The position numbers were made by a program, and so were the translations under genes. A model generated the notes under the pieces. It worked only from the letters and a program-made list of their open reading frames with translations, searched no databases and had not been told where the DNA came from. This document shows, one piece after another, positions 1 through 8,600 of a DNA stretch of 64,000 bases. Position 1 is the first letter of the stretch. Each line of letters starts with the position of its first letter. Origin of the DNA: Clostridiales bacterium (GTDB lineage Bacteria; Bacillota; Clostridia; Lachnospirales; Lachnospiraceae); assembly GCA_018366495.1 (NCBI GenBank), contig JAGZHZ010000011.1, positions 22,945 to 86,944 of the forward strand. Direction: 5' to 3'.

Positions 1-303
1 CAATATCAGACGATACAGGAGATTTCAAAAACAAGTATCATTCTCTGCACAAATCTAGAAAATCGTACCATTCGATATCAAAGTCCGGAACTGCTTCAGG
101 AGATAAAGACAAGAGGACAGATTTTATTTTTTGGAGAAAAGACAGATTTTAAATTAGCAGAAATACCTTTTGGAGAGATGAAACAGTGCAGAGACAGAAA
201 AAATAAATCTGAAATTTTCTATTGGGATGGTTCTCATCTGGAGAAATGGAAGATAGCAGTAAAAGAAGAGAATATATATTTTGAAAAGAGAGGAGAAACA
301 TGA
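1..303 (+). CDS. C-terminal end of a probable FtsK/SpoIIIE-type (EssC-like) T7SS ATPase, partial
   Basis: An open frame enters from the left edge and ends with TGA at 301-303, giving about 100 residues with no start in view. The stop overlaps the ATG of the WXG100 gene (ATGA), so the two are translationally coupled. Visible stretches such as GQILFFGEKTDF and EIFYWDGSHLEKWKIA would suit the last ATPase module of an EssC-type protein, and EssC genes commonly sit beside esxA genes in Firmicutes T7SSb loci. That assignment rests mainly on context: no Walker motif lies in the visible part. It could be another protein of the same operon. Confidence 0.4.
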   Translation, partial: QYQTIQEISKTSIILCTNLENRTIRYQSPELLQEIKTRGQILFFGEKTDFKLAEIPFGEMKQCRDRKNKSEIFYWDGSHLEKWKIAVKEENIYFEKRGET

Positions 304-593
304 ACGGACAAATCAGAATAACACCAGAAAAATTAAGAGACAGAGCAAGGGAATATGGAATTCAGGCGGATGAACTGGGGAGTGTAATTCAAAATATGGA
401 ACAGCTTTTAGTTCGGCTGCAAGAAGAATGGGAAGGGGCTGCAAGCGATTCTTATGCGGTACGGTATGAACAGTTGAAACCGGGATTTTTAAAAGCGGAA
501 GAACTGATTCGTGAAATTGAAAAAGTACTGATCAGAACGGCAGATGCGATTGAACAGACGGATCTGGAAATTGCAGGGCAATTTATAGGATGA
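300..593 (+). CDS. WXG100 family protein (EsxA-like)
   Basis: This 97-residue all-helical protein has the WXG100 layout: helix, a turn carrying W-E-G at about residues 44-46 (QEEWEGAASDSY), then a second helix. WXG100 proteins are small substrates or partners of type VII secretion and normally form helical-hairpin dimers. The C-terminus lacks an obvious YxxxD/E export signal of the mycobacterial kind, which is usual for Firmicutes members. The start overlaps the upstream stop and its own stop overlaps the next start (ATGA at 590-593), placing it inside a tightly packed operon with the helical proteins, lipoprotein and lipase that follow. Confidence 0.85.
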   Translation: MNGQIRITPEKLRDRAREYGIQADELGSVIQNMEQLLVRLQEEWEGAASDSYAVRYEQLKPGFLKAEELIREIEKVLIRTADAIEQTDLEIAGQFIG

Positions 594-1003
594 TAGAAGG
601 AAGAGGCGGAGTAGAACAGATGATCCGACAGCAAAAAAAAGAAAAAGAAGATGTGCAGGAGCGGATCAAAAAATTGTGTGCGAGATATGAAGATTTAGAA
701 TCTATTGAGTTGATCTATAAGAAAAAAAGAGAAGAATTTGAAGATAAGATGACGGAAAAAAGACAGTGCGCTCAAAAAATTAAAGAATGGATACATTCGC
801 CATATGGAATAAAAAAGTTTGCGGAATGTATGGGAGAAGAACTTTATGGCAGTGATTATAAGATTGCAGAAGAAAACATGACCATGTTTTATGAAGAAGT
901 TTTAAGAGAAAAAGATCGGATTTCAGTTCAAATAGAAGAGGAAGAGAGAAAGAAACAAATGGCAGAGCAAAAGATTATGTCTCTGGAGCGATTGATAGTA
1001 TGA
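590..1003 (+). CDS. Coiled-coil protein of the T7SS-like operon (DUF5082-like)
   Basis: The product is 137 residues, strongly charged and predicted helical, with long heptad-like stretches at about residues 10-75 and 105-137. It has no signal peptide or membrane segment. The ATG at 590 overlaps the WXG100 stop; an in-frame ATG at 620 is an alternative start. Proteins of this size and character (DUF5082/YwqH-like and other helical partners) accompany LXG or lipase effectors in T7SSb loci and help target them to the secretion machine. I do not recognise a specific family with certainty, and the partner role is inferred from position and helical character. Confidence 0.55.
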   Translation: MIEGRGGVEQMIRQQKKEKEDVQERIKKLCARYEDLESIELIYKKKREEFEDKMTEKRQCAQKIKEWIHSPYGIKKFAECMGEELYGSDYKIAEENMTMFYEEVLREKDRISVQIEEEERKKQMAEQKIMSLERLIV

Positions 1004-1013
1004 GGAAAAACGC

Positions 1014-1307
1014 ATGGAAGAAGACATTATTGTGGCAGATGAAAATTTTCGGATAGCGTCTGAGACGATAAGAAATTATGGAGAGTTTTTGAGCTTTCAT
1101 CTGGGAGTATATGAGTGGGTTTTAAAGCAGGTGGCCAACAGTGCGATTCAAGATGAACGGATTACAGAAAGAATGTGGAACATATTGGGAAATCTGAAAG
1201 GGATAAAAGAAACGATAAAAAATGCTGCTGAGATCATCGGACAGCACAGTACCTCTTTTGTGGAAGCGATTGACGAAGCAGATAAATTTTTATACGGAAA
1301 CAGATAA
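1014..1307 (+). CDS. Small helical protein, possible T7SS effector partner
   Basis: This is a 97-residue helical protein with no signal peptide, the same length as the upstream WXG100 protein. It lacks a clean WXG turn, but NILGNLKGIKETIKN near the middle could be a degenerate hairpin turn. It starts 10 bases after the preceding gene and ends 1 base before the next start, so it belongs to the same transcript. Short helical partners (Lap or TlaA types) bind the targeting domain of T7SSb effectors, and this role is inferred here. No enzyme motif is visible. Confidence 0.55.
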   Translation: MEEDIIVADENFRIASETIRNYGEFLSFHLGVYEWVLKQVANSAIQDERITERMWNILGNLKGIKETIKNAAEIIGQHSTSFVEAIDEADKFLYGNR

Positions 1308-1308
1308 A

Positions 1309-1599
1309 ATGGCAGAAATTCAAATACAATATCAAGAACTAAAAGATCATATAAAAGCATTGAGAAATCTTGCTGACCGCTTGGAGGATCGCAGTTTTGT
1401 GACGACTCAGCTTTTAAATGAAAGCGCGGGAAATACATGCAGACAGTTGAATGAGACGTATCAGATCCTGTGTGAGGCGGAGAAAAGGTTAAAAGATTTT
1501 ATATTACTTACGGCGGACTGGCTGGAACTGGCAGAAAAACTTTTTGAAGAAACGGAGAAAGATACGATTCGTGATACGGATCGTATCTTGCATTTTTAA
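1309..1599 (+). CDS. Small helical protein, possible WXG100-like T7SS partner
   Basis: A 96-residue helical protein starts at ATG 1309, immediately after the upstream stop at 1305-1307. A longer in-frame reading from 1222 would overlap the upstream gene for most of its length and is unlikely. The first half is MAEIQIQYQELKDHIKALRN-like amphipathic helix, and the second half contains LTADWLELAEKLFEE with a Trp but no strict WXG. No signal peptide or membrane segment is seen. It is the last of the run of small helical proteins before the lipoprotein and lipase, and is a candidate chaperone or partner for the lipase. Confidence 0.55.
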   Translation: MAEIQIQYQELKDHIKALRNLADRLEDRSFVTTQLLNESAGNTCRQLNETYQILCEAEKRLKDFILLTADWLELAEKLFEETEKDTIRDTDRILHF

Positions 1600-1613
1600 A
1601 GAGACGAGGGAAA

Positions 1614-2318
1614 ATGAGAAGGCGAAAAAGCAAATGGGTTATTTTGACCGCAGTGGGAGCAGCGATGATACTTTTCGGGTGTGCGGGACAAAAAAGAGAG
1701 GATATAACAATGCAGGAGCAGAACGATTTTTCTGAGATACAAAGAGAAATGGAACGATATCTCATAACGAAATATGGAAGGATACCATATAAAATCACAG
1801 GAATAATCTGGAGATTTTGGAATCAGCAATATGATCAGATGAATTTTCAGACAGAAATGGATGGAAGAAAAGAAATGTGCTGGGTGAGACGGTACGAAGA
1901 AAACGATCAGATCTTTTTTTCAGATAGTTATTTTGGATTGTGCATCCGACAGGAATACGAAAATAAAATGCAGAAAAATGCGGAACTTGTCTTTCCAAAA
2001 GCAAAAGTAGTATCTTTCCTGAATGAGACAGAGTTTTCGCAGGCGGTTGAGAAGACGGACGATTTGAAGAAAGCCAAGAAAAAAGGCGAGAAAATTCGTG
2101 CCGTCAGCTGGATTATTGTGACTGGGATAGAAGAAAAAGAGCTGAATGAGAAGGCGGTGCAGTTTCAAAAGATCTGGCAGAAAGAGCAGATGGAGAGTCT
2201 GATTTCAGTTTTTCTGGTGGAGGAGTCATACTTTTTATCATTTGACAGAGATGATACGGAAACTTTTATAAAGGATCATCGATACCAAGCACAAAATATT
2301 TGCTATATACCAGAATAA
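1614..2318 (+). CDS. Lipoprotein, possible immunity protein for the adjacent lipase
   Basis: This 234-residue protein has an N-terminal lipoprotein signal: MRRRK, a hydrophobic core, then a lipobox LFGC at about residues 20-23, so it should be lipidated and tethered to the outer face of the membrane. The mature part is polar with mixed secondary structure and shows no catalytic motif that I recognise. It starts 14 bases after the helical-protein run and precedes the lipase gene. In the Staphylococcus aureus TslA system the immunity protein is a surface lipoprotein, so an immunity role is a reasonable inference but unproven. It could also be a structural part of the secretion locus. Confidence 0.6.
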   Translation: MRRRKSKWVILTAVGAAMILFGCAGQKREDITMQEQNDFSEIQREMERYLITKYGRIPYKITGIIWRFWNQQYDQMNFQTEMDGRKEMCWVRRYEENDQIFFSDSYFGLCIRQEYENKMQKNAELVFPKAKVVSFLNETEFSQAVEKTDDLKKAKKKGEKIRAVSWIIVTGIEEKELNEKAVQFQKIWQKEQMESLISVFLVEESYFLSFDRDDTETFIKDHRYQAQNICYIPE

Positions 2319-2352
2319 AATAAAAACAGATACAAAAAAGGCGGGGAGAAGA

Positions 2353-3840
2353 ATGACAGAGACACAGATTTTGATGCTGAATAATCTGATTTACGATCCT
2401 GTTTTTACATCAGAAGGGGCGGAAGCATTTTCGGTGGGAGAATTACTTTCCTTTATAGATACAGATCAGTATAAAAAACAAGGAGGCTTATCCGGACCGG
2501 CGACAACAAAAGAAGAATGGGAAAATATGATACGGCTTGCAAAAGAGGATGAACAGCTTTGCAGACTACGGCTTGCAGAGAGAAAAAATGATCCTCGGAC
2601 AGGCGCAAAAGCGATTTGCTTTTATGATGAAGAGACAGATGAGGCAGCCGTAGTTTTTTCCGGAACAGGATATAATGAATGGCGTGATAACTTTACAGCA
2701 GGGACGCAGACAGATACAAAACAGCAGATAGATGCTCTGGAATGGTTTGAAACTCTGGATTATGAAAACATCACAGTCAGCGGGCATTCAAAAGGCGGCA
2801 ATAAGGCAATGTATATCGCAGTGTGCAGTGAAAAAGAAGTGTCCTGTGTTGCATTTGACGGGGAAGGGTTTTCAAAAGAATTTTGTGAAAAATATCAGGA
2901 GAAAATAGAAGAAAGAAAAGAAAATATTGTCTTATATGCAAACTACAGAGATTTTGTCAGCTGTCTGCTGTATCCGATTGCCGGAAATGTCATTTTTTTA
3001 GAAAATGACGGGGGAATTGCTCCAGACGAATTAAGCTTTGGCGGGTATCATTGTCCGGATGCTTTATTTTTACATAAAGATGGAGAAATTCTATATGCAC
3101 TTGCAGAACAGGGAGAAAGAGAAGCAGCGATACAGCTTCTGGCAGAGTTTACAATTTATTTTATGGAAAAAACGCCGAAAGGAGAAAAAGTGCAGATTCT
3201 CAGTTTCCTGGGAGATGTGATGCAGCGGCTGATGGGAAAGGGAAAAGGAGAGTATCGCAATGATATTGTGAGATCATTTGGAGCGGACGCTTTAAGAGAT
3301 ATTCTGATTTATTTCAGAAGCTTTCTAAAAGAAAAGGAAAAGAGCGATCCAGAAGGATATCAAAAAGGAATAAAATCTTTTGCTGATCTTGCAAATGAAT
3401 TTTTAAAGATCCCATCTGTGTTTAAATTGGTAATTCCTGTCTTTTCTTATTATTCTGAAAAATACCATTTTTTTCCAGTACTGATGAACAAGACGATTCC
3501 TATGGAAAAGGCAGTTGTGATTCGGGATTTTACACAGGAAACAAAAGAACGAATGATAGAGGCAGCCAAAGAAAGAGACAGGGAGCCATTCTGGAAAATC
3601 AGCCGATGGGACTGCTGGTATCGTCTGGAACAGGAAATGACAGGTTTGAATTTAAGTGCATATGCAAACAATATCGATGAGTATTACAGAAAACTGATTG
3701 ATCTAAATGATGCAGGGACAGCAGAAATAGAGCGGATTTTTGAGGATGTTGCTGCGCTGGATCTGCTGTATGCAGAAAAAATAGCAGAGGAAAATATAAA
3801 CTTAAAGAATGAGATACAGAAACTGCAAAAGTTTATATGA
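2353..3840 (+). CDS. Mbeg1-like (DUF2974) alpha/beta-hydrolase lipase, candidate T7SS effector
   Basis: A 495-residue protein without a signal peptide. The N-terminal half is an alpha/beta-hydrolase: strand AAVVFSGTGYNEWRDN carries the oxyanion region and VSGHSKGGNKA is the nucleophile elbow with Ser146. These features match the Mbeg1-like/DUF2974 lipase family. From about residue 300 the protein becomes helical, and the last 60 residues form a helical hairpin rich in acidic residues. An N-terminal lipase with a C-terminal helical region mirrors TslA-type effectors, in which the targeting domain is C-terminal. Its place after a WXG100 gene, helical partners and a lipoprotein supports export, though a housekeeping lipase is not excluded. 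AGGCGGGGAG precedes the ATG. Confidence 0.7.
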   Translation: MTETQILMLNNLIYDPVFTSEGAEAFSVGELLSFIDTDQYKKQGGLSGPATTKEEWENMIRLAKEDEQLCRLRLAERKNDPRTGAKAICFYDEETDEAAVVFSGTGYNEWRDNFTAGTQTDTKQQIDALEWFETLDYENITVSGHSKGGNKAMYIAVCSEKEVSCVAFDGEGFSKEFCEKYQEKIEERKENIVLYANYRDFVSCLLYPIAGNVIFLENDGGIAPDELSFGGYHCPDALFLHKDGEILYALAEQGEREAAIQLLAEFTIYFMEKTPKGEKVQILSFLGDVMQRLMGKGKGEYRNDIVRSFGADALRDILIYFRSFLKEKEKSDPEGYQKGIKSFADLANEFLKIPSVFKLVIPVFSYYSEKYHFFPVLMNKTIPMEKAVVIRDFTQETKERMIEAAKERDREPFWKISRWDCWYRLEQEMTGLNLSAYANNIDEYYRKLIDLNDAGTAEIERIFEDVAALDLLYAEKIAEENINLKNEIQKLQKFI

Positions 3841-3912
3841 TGGTCAAAAAATAGCTTAATCAGAAAACGATGAAGCATACCGTTCTTCCTGTGGGATGAA
3901 GGAGGAAAATGA

Positions 3913-5580
3913 ATGATCACAATTGGAAGTGTATTGGATGGAAAATATAAAATATTGAATCAGATCGGCACAGGAGGAATGAGCACGGTCTATCTGGCTA
4001 TGAATGAAAAGGCAAATCGTCAGTGGGCAGTAAAAGAAATCAAAAAAGACCGTCCATATAATTTTGCACTGATGAAACAGGGAATTCTGCGCGAGATGGA
4101 GATGCTGCGCACATTACACCATCCGATGATTCCAAGAATCTGTGATGTGATTGAAAAACAGGATGCAATCTTTATTGTGATGGATTATATCGAGGGGAGA
4201 ACACTTGGAAAACTTGTGGAGGAAGAAGGGGCACAGGAAGAACGATATATCATCGAATGGGCAAAACAGCTTTGTCAGGTACTTGCATATCTGCACAGCC
4301 GCATTCCGCCTATTATCTATCGAGATATGAAACCGACTAACATTATGCTGAAGCCAAATGGAGATCTCATGCTGATTGATTTTGGAATTTCAAGGGAGTT
4401 TTGTGCAGATCATACAGAAGATACAATCTGTCTTGGAACGCAAGGTTATGCCGCTCCAGAACAATTTGGAGGAGGACAAAGTGATGAGCGAACAGATATT
4501 TATGGCCTTGGAGCCACTCTTTATCATCTTGCTGCTGGGGAGAGCCCAAATAAAATGATACGTTCCCATCTTTTTGAAAAAGAGGAAGATTCACTGAAAA
4601 TTTCGGAAGGATTAGCAAGAATCATAAAAAAATGTATGGCGGAAAATCCACAGGAGAGATATCAGTCCAGTCGGGAATTGTGGTATGCTTTGGAACATTA
4701 TCGGGAACTGGAATGCAAAACCATGAAACGGCAGAAGAAAAAAATTTTTTTCTGTGGGGGATTGTTTGTGCACGCATTTTTTTCGATGGGAGTCTGTCTG
4801 TTTTCGGGGCATAGGATAAAAGAACTGCAAAGAGAAAATTATGAACGCTGTCTTCAGATGGCATCTAATCAGGAAGGAGAAGAAAAAATTTTGCTTTTAA
4901 AGAAAGCAGCAGATATCAGTCCGCAAAAAGAAGAAACGTATTTAAAACTGATAGAAGAGTTTTTAAGAGATGACAACTTTTCTCATCAGGAAGATGAGAT
5001 TTTTTGCGAGACATTAAATAAAAAGGGAAAGAGAGAAAAGACATATGAAATGATGCTGGCAGAAAATAAAGAAGGGTATGAAAAAATAGCATATGAGGCT
5101 GGAACAGCATATTTTTTCTTTTATGAAAATACAGGGAACAAGGAAAGAAGTATAAAATGGTTTGAGATAGCACGAAAAGCAGAAAGTTTAGAAGAACAAA
5201 AAAGAGTCAGAGCTTCTGTGTGTGTGCGGATTGCAGATTATTGGAAAGACATGGGAAAAAGAAAAAAAACAGGCGATTTTGAGATTTCTCACGGGGCGTA
5301 CTTTCAGGATTTAAGAGCATTGTATCAAATGCAGAAACAACAAAAAGAAAACAAGATTATGACGCTGAAAGTATGCCAAGAAATGTTTATGCAGATTCTT
5401 CAATATACAACAGAAATGATGAAAGATGGAATAACGGTAAAGGAAATAGAGAAAGTATTGGAAGATGGAAGAAAAGAGATTGAAGAAGCAAAGAAAGAGA
5501 CGAATCTACAAAATATCATTAAAACAGTAGAGGAGGAATTGAGACAGGCAGAACAAAGAATAAAAATGGAACTGTCTTAA
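3913..5580 (+). CDS. Membrane Ser/Thr protein kinase with extracytoplasmic helical (TPR-like) domain
   Basis: A 555-residue protein. Residues 1-265 form a Hanks-type kinase with all key residues visible: glycine loop GTGGMSTV (19-26), Lys41, the catalytic loop YRDMKPTN with Asp138, DFG at 156-158, and AAPEQ in the activation segment near 181. A membrane segment lies near 278-299, followed by about 250 residues of helical repeats instead of PASTA domains. Cytoplasmic kinase fold, one membrane pass and helical outer domain is also the topology of EssB/YukC of T7SSb, whose kinase domain is inactive. Here catalysis looks intact. It lies between the lipase and the giant Ig-like protein and may serve as the locus EssB equivalent or its regulator. 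Confidence 0.85.
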   Translation: MITIGSVLDGKYKILNQIGTGGMSTVYLAMNEKANRQWAVKEIKKDRPYNFALMKQGILREMEMLRTLHHPMIPRICDVIEKQDAIFIVMDYIEGRTLGKLVEEEGAQEERYIIEWAKQLCQVLAYLHSRIPPIIYRDMKPTNIMLKPNGDLMLIDFGISREFCADHTEDTICLGTQGYAAPEQFGGGQSDERTDIYGLGATLYHLAAGESPNKMIRSHLFEKEEDSLKISEGLARIIKKCMAENPQERYQSSRELWYALEHYRELECKTMKRQKKKIFFCGGLFVHAFFSMGVCLFSGHRIKELQRENYERCLQMASNQEGEEKILLLKKAADISPQKEETYLKLIEEFLRDDNFSHQEDEIFCETLNKKGKREKTYEMMLAENKEGYEKIAYEAGTAYFFFYENTGNKERSIKWFEIARKAESLEEQKRVRASVCVRIADYWKDMGKRKKTGDFEISHGAYFQDLRALYQMQKQQKENKIMTLKVCQEMFMQILQYTTEMMKDGITVKEIEKVLEDGRKEIEEAKKETNLQNIIKTVEEELRQAEQRIKMELS

Positions 5581-5641
5581 AAAGTATCATGTGAAACATA
5601 GAAGGTATTTAAAGAATTAGGTGTAGAATGGGGAGAAATAT

Positions 5642-8600
5642 ATGGGTGAGACAGCAGAAAAAATGATTCAGTTTTATGAAAGAGTAAATACAGGCAGCAT
5701 TGTAAGTCTGGCAGTCAGCTTTTTGGGAGCTTTTTTTTTCATTATACAGGGGAAATTATGGATAACAGTAAAGACATTAAAAAATGAAAGAAAGAGAAAA
5801 AGAAAAAAGCGAGAAAAAAAATGGATCTTATACGGCATTACTGTATTAGTAATGTGGAGAGGAATGATTGGACGAATGGATACGGCAGAGGCAGAGGGGA
5901 TGGAACAGTCGATACAGATAAGCGGAAGCGTGGCAGAGGAAGAATGGTTTTCGGGAGAAGGTTCCTATAAAGTATGGATTCGGACGACAGGGAAAAAACC
6001 GGACAAAATCTGCCTTTCTTGGAATGAAGAGGGAGGAGAGAGGACAAAGGAGCTGCATGAGCCGGTATCCGAAAAAGAATGGTATGAATATGAAGCAGAG
6101 TTCGAGGCGGAAGAGCTGGATACATATTTGAATGTTCAGATCGTGACAGAAGGCGAAATTACAGGTACAGGACAAAGACAGATTAGAATTGATAAGAAGC
6201 AGCCTGAGAATGATGTGATAGTTCTCTACCGAGGAGGAAATCTTTTTGTTCAGAAAAAGCTGGAAGATCTGCATGAGACTCTGTATTTTCAAAAAGAGGC
6301 AGAAATTGTTGTCTGTGCAAGGGACACAGGGGCAGGAATAGACAGTGTTTCTTTTGAGATTGCCAAAAGTAAAGTAACGGGGGAAAAAAATGGAGAAATA
6401 CAGATAGATGAAAAGATTTATGAGACGTACCCCGTATTTCTGTACGAACCACTGGAAGGTAATATTTCTGATCTGTCTATTACAGACAAAGCAGGCAATA
6501 TCCGTTTGTTTAAATATGCAGATCCAACCCAGATTGTACTGGACGGGCAAGAGCCGGTTTGTCAGCCATTTCTTTTCCAAGCGTCAGCAGAAAAGGAAGG
6601 AATGTATTTCTTTTGTGACAATGCAAAAATTCAAATGCAGATTTTAGAGCGGCATTGGAAAGGAGAACCGATTCCGATTGTGGTAAATGATATGGAATAT
6701 ATGCTGGAACCGGAAAGCTGGGTCGAGACAGAAGAAAATATTTATGAAAATATACTTTTTTTGCAGGAAGAGGGGATGTACACGATACAGGTTGGTCCGA
6801 TTTCTGATAAATCAGGAAATGAAATGGAAAGAACGCAGAGCAAAACATTTGTTGTAGACAGAACTGCTCCGAAAGCAAAAGAAATAGAATTGGAAGCAGA
6901 CGGAATATTTGAAAGGAACCAGTGGCATACAAAAACAGGGCAGGTAAAAGGAAGAATCGTCATAGAAGAATTATGGTTTGAACCTGAAAAGATACAGCTG
7001 TATTTTTTAAATCAAGAAACAGGAGAAAAAATTTGGCCGGAAGTGATCTGGAATCATACAAAAGAGAACGTTACAGGAGAATTTCAGACGTTCTCCATGC
7101 CAGAAGGAAAGTATCAGCTGATTGCTCAGGGAGCGGATATTTCAGGGAATAAAATGATTTGTGAGGCAACAGGAGAAAGTGTGATCTACAGTCAGCTTGT
7201 CATTGTAGATCAGACAAGACCAAGGCTGTCTTTTTTTGAAATTGGAGAGAAAAAAATGGAAAGAAACGGTGTCCTTTATTTTCAGGACTGCGTTCAGGGC
7301 AGTTTTTCGATTGAAGAAAAAGAGCAATTAAAGAACTGTACCGTATTTCAAAAAAGAGAGGACGGAAGCTGGAAACAAATTGAAATACAGTGGCAGAAAG
7401 AAAAAGATATCGGAAAGTTTAAACTGGATAAAACAGAAGAAAAGACACAGATTTTGATTGTGGCAGAAGACATGGCAGGAAATCTGTTAACGGCAGAAGA
7501 AAACATGGAAGACATCTGTGAAACAGAACAGGGAATTGTGTCAAAAGAAATGATAATGGATTGGACAAGTCCAAAAGTACAGGTGATTTGCGAAACGACA
7601 GATGGGCATAGAATGGGCTTGAATCAGTGGAGATATGAAAAAGAGAGAGAAGAAGAAAAGATAAAGGTGTTGTTTTTCGTGCAGGAGAAAAACTTTGATG
7701 CAGAGCAATGGAAGATCGAGATTGATGCATATGACAGCAAAGGAAAAAAGCAGGACTCAGAAATCGACAGCGTGCGAAGGGCAAATGAGTACTGTGCCAA
7801 GGCGACAGCCGAACAAAAGAAAAATGATAGGTGGAAAAAGGGAAATTGGTACGAGACAGAGATTTTACTGGAGGAGGAGGCAAACTATCGGCTGACGATT
7901 CAGATGGAAGATTTTTCAGGAAATCATGCTGTATTTGAAGAAGTGGAAGAAGAAAAAGGAGAGAGGATATATGAAGCTTCTTTTACGATTGACCATACGG
8001 CGCCTGTCTTTCAAAAAGAGAACTGTGTCTGGAGGAAAGCTGATGGTGAGGTCTTGCAAAAATATAATTATCAAGACTATGCGTATTTCAGTGATCAGCC
8101 GGTGAATATAGAGATTCCTGTATATGACGGTATCAGCGGCGTGGAGACAGTACGCTATTATTATGGAAGAGATGAAAATTGGACATGGACGGAAGCAAAA
8201 ATGAAAAAAAAGACGGGAGATTATGCAGAGGCAGTCATTTCAATCCCAATTAATTTTCAAAAAGAAATCTGGATTCAGACTGTGGATAAAAATGGAATAA
8301 TGAGCAAAGAAGAAAAAATGGACAGAATTTTGATGCAGGATATGGCACAGATAGAAAGTTCTCTTTCGGTGACAGAGGAGACAGCTGCTTATACAGAAAA
8401 AGAAGGAGTACAATATTATGCAGGAGAAATTTCTGTTTTTATTCACGCTCAGGATATGACGAGCGGAATAAAAAATGTCCGATGCTTTTTGGACGGTGAA
8501 CTGTGGTTTGAGGAAGATAATTCAAATAAGAAAGGCAGAATATTTTCCGTTCAGAAAAAAGGAACTTTGACGAATTCCCAATGTCAGAAAATTCATTTAA

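Noticed and set aside
5846..6580. 244-codon open frame on the minus strand
   Set aside because: It lies wholly inside the 1570-residue gene on the other strand, is rich in Phe, Cys, Leu and Ser as expected for the complement of Lys/Glu-rich coding DNA, and has no ribosome binding site or known domain.
7419..7883. 154-codon minus-strand frame with apparent signal-like hydrophobicity
   Set aside because: Shadow of the Ig-array gene; Pro/Ser/Leu-rich sequence with no domain and no initiation signal.
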